Shown: in pieces, positions 52,635-61,770 of the stretch
How positions within the stretch are numbered: position 1 is the stretch's first letter
How the letters are laid out: every line of letters starts with the position of its first letter
From: Bacteroidales bacterium
GTDB taxonomy: Bacteria; Bacteroidota; Bacteroidia; Bacteroidales; JAUNSR01
Direction: 5' to 3'
DNA: 64,000 nucleotides
Assembly (NCBI GenBank): GCA_030539115.1
Contig: JAUNSR010000008.1
Span: 1-64,000, forward strand
Position numbers and translations under genes: made by a program
The notes under the pieces: generated by a model
Databases searched by the model: none
Seen by the model: the letters and a program-made list of their open reading frames with translations, nothing else
What the model was told of the DNA's origin: nothing

Positions 52635-54326
52635 ATGACTGAAAAAATTATTATATATCAAACTTTCCCCAGAATATTTGGCAATAAAAACCCGAACAAT
52701 ATTTTCAACGGCAATATAACTGAAAATGGCTGCGGAAAAATGAAAGACTATTCCACCAAAGCCCTAAAATCTATAAAAGAGCTTGGATGTAATTATATAT
52801 GGTATACCGGTATCATTCAGCATGCCACTAAAACCGATTATTCCAAATATGGGATACCAAAAAACAACAAATATGTTGTTAAAGGTGAGGCAGGGTCTCC
52901 GTATGCAATCTCAGACTATTATTCTGTTGACCCCGATCTTGCAACAAATCCCGTAAAGCGGATGGAGGAATTTGCCGCTTTAGTTGAAAGAACTCACAAA
53001 GAATCGCTTAAAGTTATCATTGACTTTGTTCCGAACCATGTTGCTCGTCAGTATAATTCGCAAATAAAGCCTCTCAATGTTAAGGATCTTGGAGAAACTG
53101 ATGATGATTCAAAAGCATTTTCTCCCTCAAATAATTTCTATTATATTCCAAACAGCGGATTTGCTCCTCTTATCGATTTAGGCTCAGGAGATGAGCAATA
53201 TGTTGAAATGCCTGCCAAAGCAACCGGCAATGACTGTTTTCACCAATATCCATCTGTAAACGACTGGTACGAAACAATAAAGCTTAATTATGGTGTTGAT
53301 TATTCAAATGGTTCAAAGCATTTTGACCCTATTCCAAATACTTGGATTAAAATGTTTGACATATTGCACTACTGGGCATCAATGGGAATTGACGGCTTTA
53401 GATGCGACATGGCCCACATGGTTCCAATTGAGTTTTGGCATTGGTGCATAGCAAAAATCAAAAAGGATTTTCCAAAGATCATATTTATTGCAGAAATCTA
53501 TCAACCTTCACTTTACAGAGACTATATTTTCAATGGAGGCTTCGATTATCTTTATGACAAAGTTGGACTTTATGACACCCTAAGAGAGATTGTTGAAGGA
53601 AAAGCACCCGCATCAAACATTACTTATCAATGGCAAAATCTCGAGGGAATCCAGAAAAACATGGTAAATTTTCTCGAAAATCATGATGAGCAAAGAATTG
53701 CATCCCAAATGTTTTGCGCCGATCCTTTTAAGGCTTTCCCTGCCCTAATCGTCTCTGCCCTCATGAACACCAATCCTTTTATGATTTACTTCGGACAGGA
53801 GTTGGGAGAAGAGGGTATGAATAATGAAGGATTCAGCGGTAAAGACGGAAGGACCTCTATATTTGACTATACATCTTTGGAAACCATTAGAAGCTGGAAC
53901 AACAACGGCAAATGGGATGATTCAAATCTTTCTCAAAAGGAGTGTGAAATAAGAGAATTCTATAAAAAGATACTAACATTGGCAAACAAAGAAAAAGCCT
54001 TCAAAGAGGGAACATTTTTTGATTTAATGTATGCCAATTACCAAAATGAAAATTTTGACACCAACAAGCAATATGCATTTATCAGAAAATTCGAGGATGA
54101 CTTAATTATCGTTATCGCTAATTTTTCTTCCAATAATGAACATATTTCCTTGAACATTCCCAATCATGCTTTTGATTTTCTCAATATTCCAACCGGATCT
54201 GCCGATGCCGTCAATTTAATAACAAAAGAAAAATATCAATTAATTTTATCCTACAACAGACCCTTAAATGTTGAAATTAAAGGATATAATGGTTTATTAT
54301 TAAAGTTTAAGCTTGCAAAAAAATAA
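52635..54326 (+). CDS. intracellular GH13 alpha-amylase-family enzyme
   Basis: This 563-residue protein has all four GH13 regions. IIDFVPNHVA is region I. GFRCDMAHM carries the nucleophile Asp258, FIAEIYQP carries the acid/base Glu287, and FLENHDEQR carries the transition-state Asp351. It has no signal peptide, unlike SusG or SusA, so it probably works on imported or stored alpha-glucans. The C-terminal beta domain ends at about residue 560. The subfamily cannot be decided by eye. Confidence 0.88.
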   Translation: MTEKIIIYQTFPRIFGNKNPNNIFNGNITENGCGKMKDYSTKALKSIKELGCNYIWYTGIIQHATKTDYSKYGIPKNNKYVVKGEAGSPYAISDYYSVDPDLATNPVKRMEEFAALVERTHKESLKVIIDFVPNHVARQYNSQIKPLNVKDLGETDDDSKAFSPSNNFYYIPNSGFAPLIDLGSGDEQYVEMPAKATGNDCFHQYPSVNDWYETIKLNYGVDYSNGSKHFDPIPNTWIKMFDILHYWASMGIDGFRCDMAHMVPIEFWHWCIAKIKKDFPKIIFIAEIYQPSLYRDYIFNGGFDYLYDKVGLYDTLREIVEGKAPASNITYQWQNLEGIQKNMVNFLENHDEQRIASQMFCADPFKAFPALIVSALMNTNPFMIYFGQELGEEGMNNEGFSGKDGRTSIFDYTSLETIRSWNNNGKWDDSNLSQKECEIREFYKKILTLANKEKAFKEGTFFDLMYANYQNENFDTNKQYAFIRKFEDDLIIVIANFSSNNEHISLNIPNHAFDFLNIPTGSADAVNLITKEKYQLILSYNRPLNVEIKGYNGLLLKFKLAKK

Positions 54327-54376
54327 TAGAGTGTAAAAAAAAGAGTTTGATAGGGTCTAATAAATAATAGTTATTT

Positions 54377-54384
54377 TACCTTTG
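54377..54384 (+). promoter_or_regulatory. -7 box of prs
   Basis: TACCTTTG matches TAnnTTTG and overlaps an in-frame start at 54382. The real prs start is therefore the ATG at 54418, 33 nt downstream. Confidence 0.6.
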
Positions 54385-54417
54385 CAGAAAATTCTTAACA
54401 GCTTATTTAATAAAACA

Positions 54418-55356
54418 ATGAGTCTTCAAGCCCCTTTTAAGGTTTTTTCGGGATCAAACACCCGCTATCTTGCTGAAAAAATATGCGCAAGTTTAGGTTG
54501 CGAATTAGGAAACATGATAGTTCAGCATTTCGCCGATGGCGAATTTGGTGTTTCTTTCGAAGAATCAATTCGTGGAAATCATGTATTTCTTGTTCAGTCG
54601 ACTTTTCCTAATGCCGACAATTTAATGGAATTGTTATTAATGATTGATGCAGCCAAGCGCGCTTCAGCTAAGTCAATTATTGCTGTAATCCCTTATTTTG
54701 GTTGGGCACGTCAGGACAGAAAAGATCAGCCTCGTGTTGCTATTGGTGCAAAACTTATAGCCGACTTGCTTAGCGTAGCAGGCATTGATCGCCTTATAAC
54801 TATGGATTTGCATGCTGATCAGATTCAGGGATTCTTCAATGTTCCTGTTGACCATCTTTATGCTTCTACAGTTTTCGTTCCTTACATCGATTCTCTCAAA
54901 CTTGAGAATCTTGTAATAGCTTCTCCTGACGTTGGTGGTTCTAAAAGAGCCAATTCTTACGCTAAATACTTTGGCGTTCCTATGGTGCTTTGCCATAAGT
55001 CAAGAGCTAAAGCCAATGTAATTGAAAACATGGTGGTGATTGGTGACGTTAAAGGCAAAAATGTTGTCCTTGTTGATGACATGGTTGATACTGCAGGTAC
55101 AATCACCAAAGCTGCCGACCTTATGATTGCACAAGGCGCTAAATCTGTAAGAGCTATCACAAGCCATGCTGTAATGTCTGACCCCGCAACCGAAAGAGTC
55201 TCAGGAAGCCAGCTTGAAGAGATCATCTTCACTGACAGTATCCCTTATACTAAAAATTGTCCTAAAGCTCATGTTATAAGCATAGCAGGAATGTTTGCTG
55301 AAACTATCAAGAGAGTGATGGATAACGAATCTATTAGTTCTCAGTTTATCATTTAA
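54418..55356 (+). CDS. prs: ribose-phosphate pyrophosphokinase
   Basis: This 312-residue enzyme makes PRPP from ribose-5-phosphate and ATP, feeding the PurF and Hpt proteins of this window. FKVFSGSNTRYLAEKI starts the fold, and YFGWARQDRKDQPR is the flexible ATP loop. DLHADQIQGFFNVPVDH is the divalent-cation site and VVLVDDMVDTAGTITKA is the PRPP-binding loop. The start follows from the promoter position. The length is standard. Confidence 0.96.
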   Translation: MSLQAPFKVFSGSNTRYLAEKICASLGCELGNMIVQHFADGEFGVSFEESIRGNHVFLVQSTFPNADNLMELLLMIDAAKRASAKSIIAVIPYFGWARQDRKDQPRVAIGAKLIADLLSVAGIDRLITMDLHADQIQGFFNVPVDHLYASTVFVPYIDSLKLENLVIASPDVGGSKRANSYAKYFGVPMVLCHKSRAKANVIENMVVIGDVKGKNVVLVDDMVDTAGTITKAADLMIAQGAKSVRAITSHAVMSDPATERVSGSQLEEIIFTDSIPYTKNCPKAHVISIAGMFAETIKRVMDNESISSQFII

Positions 55357-55394
55357 TAGAATTACTTGGTAAAATAATTTTATAGAAATATACT

Positions 55395-55437
55395 AAAAGC
55401 CTGTTGGAACTCGATTTCCTACAGGCTTTTCTTATTT
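55395..55437 (+). terminator. rho-independent terminator of prs
   Basis: AAAAGCCTGT (55395-55404) pairs with ACAGGCTTTT (55421-55430), extended inward by GGAA/TTCC. CTTATTT follows. Confidence 0.85.
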
Positions 55438-55453
55438 AATATCATAATCTAAA

Positions 55454-55497
55454 ATAAAAAAGAGATAAACCAAAATCTTGATTTATCTCTTTTTTAT
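55454..55497 (-). terminator. terminator of M23 peptidase gene
   Basis: ATAAAAAAGAGATAAA (55454-55469) is the inverse complement of TTTATCTCTTTTTTAT (55482-55497). Both strands have T-runs, and it lies 50 nt after the minus-strand stop. Confidence 0.8.
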
Positions 55498-55546
55498 TAT
55501 TTGAAAGCTTTATCTATTCTTAAAAAATAGTTCTATTAAAAAATTA

Positions 55547-56452
55547 TTAGGAGACTCTGATTTTTTGTCCCAACCTAAGAGTAGTCTTTTTTGAAATATT
55601 ATTCAATCGGCACAATGAAGTTACAGAAGTTCTATATTTCATCGCAATTGCGCCCAAGGTATCACCTTTTTTTACTTTATGGTAAGCTAAATTACCCAAA
55701 GATACAGCTCCTGATATTGTTTTTGCCTTTTTAGAGGTAAACAAATAAGTATCTGTATGAGCTACCTTATTTTCAAAATCAATAATATCATTAGGGTTAA
55801 TCACCTGCCCCATCAATCTGGTCTCAAAATGAAGATGAGAGCCTGTTGAACGGCCAGTATTTCCACCCAAGCCAATAGGATCGCCGGCTTTTACAATATC
55901 ATCTACTTTAACAAGAAATTTTGAAAGATGCCCGTAAACTGTTTCAAGACCATTATTATGTCTTACAACCAAATAATAACCATATCCCCTTCTCTCAAAC
56001 TTTCTAACTCTGATTTTCCCGGAGAAAGCAGCATAGATGGTGTCACCGACCTGCACTTTTAGATCGATACCGTTATGCATTCTTCTTCTTCTCCAACCAA
56101 AATTTGAAGTAACCTTACCTAAAGAGGGAGCAATATATTCTGAAACATCAATTTTCAGTGAATCGGGCAATTTTATTCCAAGATTCTTGTATGGATTTAC
56201 CCAATCATTATTCCAGGAATCACTGTATAAATCTAAAGCGGGAAACATTTCATCTTCCTGCTGAAGTCTATATAACATTGTTACCGAGTCAAGTAAATTA
56301 ACCTCTTTGTGAATATTAACTTGGTCTGCTAATAAATCCTGGTGCATTTTTTCATGCATCGCAGTCTCTGTGTCAACATTCTGAGCGCTCATTGCCAAAG
56401 ATACTGCGGCAAAAAAAGCAGTCAAAACTGTCTTAGCTCTTTTCAAATTCAT
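55547..56452 (-). CDS. exported M23 peptidase with LysM domain
   Basis: This 301-residue peptidoglycan-associated protein has a signal peptide (FFAAVSLAMSAQ). The M23 domain (about 115-235) shows the zinc motif MHNGIDLKV (HxxxD) and the second motif GSHLHFETR (HxH), so it should be an active LytM-type endopeptidase. A LysM domain closes it (YHKVKKGDTLGAIAMKYR to LRLGQKIRV). The order peptidase then LysM is less usual than LysM first. It starts 10 nt after ndk, so the genes form an operon. Confidence 0.9.
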   Translation of the reverse strand: MNLKRAKTVLTAFFAAVSLAMSAQNVDTETAMHEKMHQDLLADQVNIHKEVNLLDSVTMLYRLQQEDEMFPALDLYSDSWNNDWVNPYKNLGIKLPDSLKIDVSEYIAPSLGKVTSNFGWRRRRMHNGIDLKVQVGDTIYAAFSGKIRVRKFERRGYGYYLVVRHNNGLETVYGHLSKFLVKVDDIVKAGDPIGLGGNTGRSTGSHLHFETRLMGQVINPNDIIDFENKVAHTDTYLFTSKKAKTISGAVSLGNLAYHKVKKGDTLGAIAMKYRTSVTSLCRLNNISKKTTLRLGQKIRVS

Positions 56453-56462
56453 TTTTAATATC

Positions 56463-56936
56463 TTATTCTTTCATTTCCACTTCATCATCTGAATATAGGA
56501 AATGTAATGTTGCTATATCATAGTCAAATAATTCTTCAGGTGCAAAAAACCTGTTTATCTCCTCCTGAGCTGTTTTTGCTGAATCTGAAGTATGAATTAC
56601 GTTTTCCTGAACACTCATACTAAAATCGCCCCTTATTGTGCCGGGAGCCGCATTACGACCATTAGTTACTCCTGCCATTGCATGAACAACCGGTATTGCA
56701 TTTACTCCTTGCAAGCAGCAAACTACAACAGGCGCCTTCATCATACTTTTTTTAATTCTCGGATAAAATGCTTTTCCAACTAAATGAGCATAATGTTCAT
56801 CCAAAATCTGTTCATCCAATTGCATCATTTTCATACCGCATAGTATGAATCCCTTTTTCTCAAATCGTGATAAAATTTCGCCCACAAGTCTGCGCTGTAG
56901 TGCGGATGGTTTAAGAATAACCAATGTGCGTTCCAT
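56463..56936 (-). CDS. ndk: nucleoside diphosphate kinase
   Basis: This 157-residue enzyme transfers gamma-phosphate between NTPs and NDPs. RTLVILKPSALQRRLVGEIL begins the fold, and the phosphorylated His is in NVIHTSDSAKTAQEEI (HTSDS in place of the more usual HGSDS). GVTNGRNAAPGTIRGDF is the nucleotide-binding part. Length and motifs fit. It leads the ndk-M23 operon and has a -7 box (56979-56986, minus). Confidence 0.95.
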   Translation of the reverse strand: MERTLVILKPSALQRRLVGEILSRFEKKGFILCGMKMMQLDEQILDEHYAHLVGKAFYPRIKKSMMKAPVVVCCLQGVNAIPVVHAMAGVTNGRNAAPGTIRGDFSMSVQENVIHTSDSAKTAQEEINRFFAPEELFDYDIATLHFLYSDDEVEMKE

Positions 56937-56978
56937 AGTAGAGTATTCGTGTTTAATTCATTTTATTTCTAAGCTATG

Positions 56979-56986
56979 CAAAGGTA
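56979..56986 (-). promoter_or_regulatory. -7 box of ndk
   Basis: TACCTTTG on the minus strand matches TAnnTTTG, 42 nt before the ndk ATG. Confidence 0.55.
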
Positions 56987-57060
56987 AAATTTTGACTTAC
57001 TTATAATACATCCTTTAACATAAAACATATTTAATTCAACAATATTTACCCCGAAAATCA

Positions 57061-57103
57061 ACATACAAAATTGTATGTCAATCATTTACAAAACATATGT
57101 TTT
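57061..57103. repeat. two adjacent palindromes upstream of ndk
   Basis: ACATACAAAATTGTATGT (57061-57078) and AAAACATATGTTTT (57090-57103) are perfect palindromes 11 nt apart in the 329-bp gap between recG and ndk. They lie about 75 nt upstream of the ndk -7 box and may be operator sites. Confidence 0.5.
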
Positions 57104-57265
57104 ACAACATACTTTTATAAACAGCTTTTTTATATAAAATTATCTACTGAAAACTTGTCTATAAAATTAGAAAAAAAATTTATTACATATTCCTCTTTCA
57201 ATAAAAAAAAAGCTCATTTATCTATTCTTTATTAAATTTAAGATTTAAAAGTCATATATGTTGGC

Positions 57266-59362
57266 TTAACTTATAAAACTCCAATCCACTCTTCTGGCAA
57301 AAAGCTTTTGAAGCTGCTTGTTAAGTATATAATGTTCCGGAAGCTGAAGCTCCGGATCTTTATTAATAATCTCCGATGCCATATCTCTTGCCAATTGCAG
57401 AATCTGACCATCCTTTGCAAGATTAGCAATCTTCAAGTCAAAAGCTATTCCACTCTGCTGAGTACCCTCCATATCGCCAGGGCCGCGCAATTGAAGGTCT
57501 GCTTCAGAAATTTCAAACCCATCATTGGTACGCACCATAATTTCCATCCTCTTTCTTGTATCTTGAGACAATTTATAAGATGTTATTAAAATACAAAAAG
57601 ATTGATCGGCACCACGTCCGACTCTTCCTCTAAGCTGATGAAGCTGAGAAAGTCCGAACCTTTCAGCACTTTCAATTATCATAACGGATGCATTAGGCAC
57701 ATTTACGCCCACTTCAATCACAGTTGTAGCCACCATAATATGGGCTTCATGATTAACAAAACGCTGCATTTCAGTATCCTTTTCAGCAGGCTTCATTTTT
57801 CCATGAACCATACATACCTTATACTCCGGAAAAATCTCTTTTATATTTTCAAAGCCCTGTTGAAGGTCTTTATAATCAAGCTTTTCATTCTCCTCGATAA
57901 GAGGATATACTATATAAACCTGACGGCCAAGCTCCAATTGTTTTCTTACGCCACTATAGAGTGAGGCTCTTTTATTGTCATATTGATGAATTGTCTGAAT
58001 CGGTTTTCTACCCGGAGGGAGCTCATCAATAACAGATACATCAAGATCGCCATAAAGCGTCATTGCAAGAGTTCTTGGTATAGGAGTAGCCGTCATTACA
58101 AGGACATGAGGAGGACGAACATTCTTTCTCCACAGTTTTGAGCGTTGTTCCACTCCAAAACGATGCTGTTCGTCAATAATTACCATTCCCAAATTTTTAA
58201 ACTTTACAGTATCTTCAATCAAGGCATGAGTTCCAACCACGAAATGTATTGTACCATCAAGCAATCCTTTGTGAATATACTCTCTTTCTTTTTTCTTTGT
58301 CGAGCCTGTAAGCAGAACAATTTCGAGTCCTAACCCTTCTATGAGTTTTTTTATTCCTTCATAATGCTGTGTTGCGAGTATCTCAGTTGGAGCCATCAGG
58401 CATGATTGGAATCCATTGTCTACAGCCATCAGCATTGTCATCAATCCGACTAATGTTTTTCCACTTCCCACATCTCCCTGCAAAAGCCGGTTCATTTGCT
58501 TTCCGCTTCCAACATCTGCCCTTATCTCTTTAAGCACCCTTTTTTGTGCTCCTGTTAATTCAAAAGGTAGTTTTTGAGTGTAAAAGCTGTTAAAATAGTC
58601 TCCAATTTTTGAAAAAATAAATCCTCCCATTTTATGCTGACGAAGCTTTGAGTATCTGAGAAGATTCAACTGAAGATAAAACAACTCTTCAAATTTCAGT
58701 CTGTATTGTGCCTTTTGAAGAAGGGAAGTTGACTGAGGAAAATGGATATTTCTTAAAGCATCATTATAATATATACATTTTGCATCTTTAATCACCTGAG
58801 CGGGAAGAGTCTCTGTCAAAGACCCTGACAACTTCTGAAAAAGATTGTACATAATTTTTTGAATAGCCTTGGAATTCAAAAAATTGCTTTTCATTTTCTC
58901 TGTTGTATTATAATATGCCTGCAAACCGGCCGATTTATCTATTTCATCATCGACTGCATCGATTTCAGGATGAGTTATATTGTATTTGCTTCCAAATAAT
59001 GTTGGCTTTCCAAAAAGAGTGTATACAACACCTATTTTATATTTTTCCTGAATATACTTGTGACCCTTAAACCAAACAAGCTCTATAACCCCTGTCCCAT
59101 CAGTAAAAAAGGCAACAAGTCTTTTAGAGCTGCCCTCTCCAACCATTTCATAGGAAATTATTTTCCCTTTAAGCTGAACATAGAGCATCGAGCCATTAAT
59201 CTCTTGAATGGTATATGTACGGCTTCTGTCAATATATTTATAAGGGAAATAATGCACCAAATCATCGGCGCTCTTAATATTGAGTTCCTTTTCAAGCAGG
59301 GCAGCCCTTTTTGGACCTACCCCAAGCAAATATTTAATATCTATATTTGACAGTTCAAGCAT
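57266..59362 (-). CDS. recG: ATP-dependent DNA helicase RecG
   Basis: This 698-residue helicase reverses stalled forks and unwinds R-loops. The start is the ATG at 59362 (MLELSNIDIKYLLGVGPKRA); the frame opens two codons earlier at a TTG. The wedge/OB domain (about 1-230) precedes the helicase motifs QGDVGSGKTLVG (Walker A), MVIIDEQHRFG (motif II, DEQH), MTATPIPRTLA (III), TVIEVGVNVPNAS (V) and QLRGRVGRGADQS (VI). It overlaps the end of ispD by 8 nt, so the two are translationally coupled. Confidence 0.95.
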   Translation of the reverse strand: MLELSNIDIKYLLGVGPKRAALLEKELNIKSADDLVHYFPYKYIDRSRTYTIQEINGSMLYVQLKGKIISYEMVGEGSSKRLVAFFTDGTGVIELVWFKGHKYIQEKYKIGVVYTLFGKPTLFGSKYNITHPEIDAVDDEIDKSAGLQAYYNTTEKMKSNFLNSKAIQKIMYNLFQKLSGSLTETLPAQVIKDAKCIYYNDALRNIHFPQSTSLLQKAQYRLKFEELFYLQLNLLRYSKLRQHKMGGFIFSKIGDYFNSFYTQKLPFELTGAQKRVLKEIRADVGSGKQMNRLLQGDVGSGKTLVGLMTMLMAVDNGFQSCLMAPTEILATQHYEGIKKLIEGLGLEIVLLTGSTKKKEREYIHKGLLDGTIHFVVGTHALIEDTVKFKNLGMVIIDEQHRFGVEQRSKLWRKNVRPPHVLVMTATPIPRTLAMTLYGDLDVSVIDELPPGRKPIQTIHQYDNKRASLYSGVRKQLELGRQVYIVYPLIEENEKLDYKDLQQGFENIKEIFPEYKVCMVHGKMKPAEKDTEMQRFVNHEAHIMVATTVIEVGVNVPNASVMIIESAERFGLSQLHQLRGRVGRGADQSFCILITSYKLSQDTRKRMEIMVRTNDGFEISEADLQLRGPGDMEGTQQSGIAFDLKIANLAKDGQILQLARDMASEIINKDPELQLPEHYILNKQLQKLFARRVDWSFIS

Positions 59363-60023
59363 TTTCAATTAAAATCTCAGCTATTTTTAAATCAAAAGGG
59401 GTTGTAATTTTAATATTCTCCCTATTACCATCTATACAAACAATTTTTCCGTCCCATGCTTCAAACACAGAAGCATCATCTGTAAAGAAGTTTTCATAAT
59501 CTCTGTTGTAAGCGCATTTTATATCGTTTGAGAAAAACACTTGCGGAGTCTGCACCAATCTTAACTTCGACCTGTCTATACTCCGGCTCTCATCTTCTTT
59601 AATTTCTCTAACCGAATCAACCGGCTCAACAACAGGTATAATGCCTACATTCTTTTTTACGCTGTTAAATGAATCAATAATAACATCTTTAGAAACAAAA
59701 GGTCTCACAGCATCATGAACAGCCACAATCGAATTATCATCTACAAGCTTAAGACCATTCTTAACAGAATCAAATCTTGTTTCTCCACCATCTGCAATTG
59801 TGACATTTATATTAAAATCATACTCTTTCACCAACTCCTGCCAAAGAACTTTTGTTTCCTCAGACAATACAAGTATAACGCTTATATCTCCTATTGCATT
59901 AACAAACCTCTCAATAGTATGCATAATTATAGGTTTACCGGCAAGATTTAAAAATTGTTTGGGAAGAGGACCTCCCATTCTTAGGCCCTTTCCTCCGGCA
60001 ACTATTATTACATATTTGTTCAT
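59355..60023 (-). CDS. ispD: 2-C-methyl-D-erythritol 4-phosphate cytidylyltransferase
   Basis: This 222-residue enzyme of the MEP isoprenoid pathway makes CDP-methylerythritol. IVAGGKGLRMGGPLPKQF is the CTP-binding loop, AVHDAVRPFVSKD is the conserved catalytic/substrate stretch, and LVQTPQVFFSNDI and FTDDASVFEAW follow. The length is normal. Its last codons overlap recG. A -7-like box lies in an 84-bp repeat upstream. Confidence 0.94.
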   Translation of the reverse strand: MNKYVIIVAGGKGLRMGGPLPKQFLNLAGKPIIMHTIERFVNAIGDISVILVLSEETKVLWQELVKEYDFNINVTIADGGETRFDSVKNGLKLVDDNSIVAVHDAVRPFVSKDVIIDSFNSVKKNVGIIPVVEPVDSVREIKEDESRSIDRSKLRLVQTPQVFFSNDIKCAYNRDYENFFTDDASVFEAWDGKIVCIDGNRENIKITTPFDLKIAEILIENA

Positions 60024-60205
60024 ATAAAAAGTTTTAGTAAAGTAGAATGTAAAAACAATATTGAATTACGACTCGTCATAATACAATATATTTTCACTAA
60101 ATTATAATATAAATAGATATTTATTGATTGTATTTAATTAAATATTGAACTTGAGCCTATTCTTTTTAATCTAATAATCCTGAATATCTTCTCAGTGCAC
60201 TTATT

Positions 60206-60213
60206 CAAAGATA
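60206..60213 (-). promoter_or_regulatory. -7-like box at the edge of the 84-bp repeat
   Basis: On the minus strand TATCTTTG is an exact TAnnTTTG match, about 180 nt upstream of the ispD ATG. The second repeat unit carries TATCTTTA at the same place. No TTG lies at 19 nt; the nearest is at 14. Confidence 0.4.
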
Positions 60214-60381
60214 ATGCAAGCCGAACTCAATAAGCTTTTGAAAGCAACTGCTTTTAAAAAGCGTTTGATGAGGCGAAGCTTAGCTTATGTAAAGATAATG
60301 CAAGCCGAACTCAATAAGCTTTTGAAAGCGACTGCTTTTAAAAAGCGTTTGATGAGGCGAAGCTTAGCTTATGTAAAGATA
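60207..60381. repeat. 84-bp tandem duplication
   Basis: Unit 1 is 60207-60290, unit 2 is 60291-60374, and a third begins (60375-60381). The units begin AAAGATAATGCAAGCCGAAC and end GCGAAGCTTAGCTTATGT. They differ at one base (GCAACTG or GCGACTG). Each holds short inverted elements (AAGCTTTTGAAAGC, GCTTTTAAAAAGC). The GCAAGCCGA and GGCGAAGCTTAGC parts resemble intergenic repeats I have seen in Bacteroidales; this is from memory. Confidence 0.85.
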
Positions 60382-60509
60382 CTATAATCAAAAGAAACAA
60401 ATTATTTGAATAAGCTTAGAGCATATCAAAAAAAATAGAAAAATATACAATTAATTTAATATTAATGCACAAACACGATGCATCAATCACAGAAACACAA
60501 CCCATAAAG

Positions 60510-60524
60510 CACTAATATTCAACA
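60510..60524 (+). repeat. CACTAATATTCAACA motif, distant copy
   Basis: This is a third copy of the 15-mer found at 29777-29791 and 30080-30094. It lies in the 1.75-kb gene-free stretch 60024-61770. Confidence 0.5.
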
Positions 60525-60911
60525 CAAAAAACAATAATAAAAAGATAAGATATCAAGTTTAATGATTCAACAATAATTAATATTGATTTTTCTATTGAAT
60601 AAAAATCTTCTTAATAATATACTTTACAACTCACCTGTTACTGTCTCAATGTCAGTTTCACAACAGGATAAAAATTGTATAATAACATCCACAATAAATA
60701 GGAATAAAACTCAAAAAAACATCAATTAATTTTGCAGTTTTATGTATTTCAAAAAAGGCATATTTCTAAATTTTGACACTTTAATAACTTCAAACGCTCA
60801 AAATAGTGCCTACAACATTGATTATCTGCATATTACAAACACATAATTATTTAGCATCCTCTTTTTTATAATTTTTATCAGTCTTTTTTAAGAGATAATT
60901 ATTGATTTTTT

Positions 60912-60996
60912 AATTTTCATCAGTCATTCGAAAATTTTCATCAGTCATTTTCATCAAAAAACTGACTAAAATCATAAAATGACTGATGAAAATTTT
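60912..60996. repeat. 21-bp inverted repeat plus direct copy of ATTTTCATCAGTCATT
   Basis: AAAATTTTCATCAGTCATTT plus T (60931-60951) and its exact inverse complement (60976-60996) enclose a 24-nt spacer. A further direct copy, AATTTTCATCAGTCATT, lies at 60912-60928. The same 20-mer occurs once at 29893-29912. It is 600 nt upstream of the SusC-like promoter. The rest of 60024-61770 is AT-rich and shows no gene or known RNA. Confidence 0.75.
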
Positions 60997-61579
60997 AGTT
61001 TTAATAATTGACAGTAAAAAAAGAGGAATACTTTTTTGCAAAATTAAGGCTGACACTAAAAAAATATAAATCGTTATTTATATGAAGTCCATTCATCTAC
61101 ATAAATATTTGTCAAGTATATTGCAGTCGTTCGAATAATATTGCCTAATGCTATCGCCTATTTATAAATATAAAATTTAAAACCTTTTTCAATCAATAAA
61201 AAACCATTGCGTACCTTACATCAATAAAAATACATAAGATTAAATATTCCCAAGAATATTAGTTCTGAAAAAGCAGCCATATATCACCAAAATTCATCAA
61301 AACACCATTATCGGTAAAATGAAGTCTTTAAATAAATATTTATTCATTTCATGAACAACAAGAACTATTTAACAGCCATTTACAGCATCTTTCCTTTTTG
61401 TTTCTTATTTAAATTTTCTATTTCTAATGGAATATTTAAAGTCCAAGAAATAATAATTGATTCCACTCTTAGATTGAACTGAAACATTTTCAAATTTAAA
61501 AGAATATCCGCATAAAAATAAAGGAAAGGAGATGAAGACAAAAAAAATTGTGTGCGCAAACATTTTTTAATTAAAAAAG

Positions 61580-61609
61580 TTGTTTGTATTTAAAATTTAT
61601 TTACATTTG
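61580..61609 (+). promoter_or_regulatory. promoter of the SusC-like gene
   Basis: TTG (61580-61582), exactly 19 nt, then TACATTTG (61602-61609). This is a full match to the Bacteroides promoter consensus. It predicts a start near 61616 and a leader of about 155 nt. Confidence 0.75.
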
Positions 61610-61614
61610 TCAGC

Positions 61615-61628
61615 TGTGTACGTACACA
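61615..61628. promoter_or_regulatory. perfect 14-bp palindrome at the transcript start
   Basis: TGTGTACGTACACA straddles the predicted +1 of the SusC-like gene. A perfect, GC-richer palindrome in this AT-rich stretch is a good operator candidate. Confidence 0.5.
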
Positions 61629-61770
61629 TTTTTTCGACACAAAATCTAATATTCCGAAAAAATAAAAAGCACAAAACAATCAATGACAATACTTTAAAAA
61701 AAAGATAATACAATATCTATTAAAAAAACTCATTATATTTATATTAACAACACCTTTATATTAATCTATT

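Noticed and set aside
61205..61225. Possible fourth copy of the shared regulatory element (CCATTGCGTACCTTA)
   Set aside because: Only the GTACCTT end and a few other bases match. No gene start follows within 60 nt and the left arm is absent.
61532..61570. 12-codon ORF (MKTKKIVCANIF) with AAGGAAAGGAG before it
   Set aside because: The purine run looks like a Shine-Dalgarno site, but Bacteroidales rarely use one. The ORF also lies upstream of the SusC-like promoter, so it would need a separate transcript.
60024..61770. CRISPR array or replication origin in the gene-free stretch
   Set aside because: The tandem units are directly adjacent without spacers and number only two. There are no DnaA-box clusters or dnaA/dnaN genes nearby.
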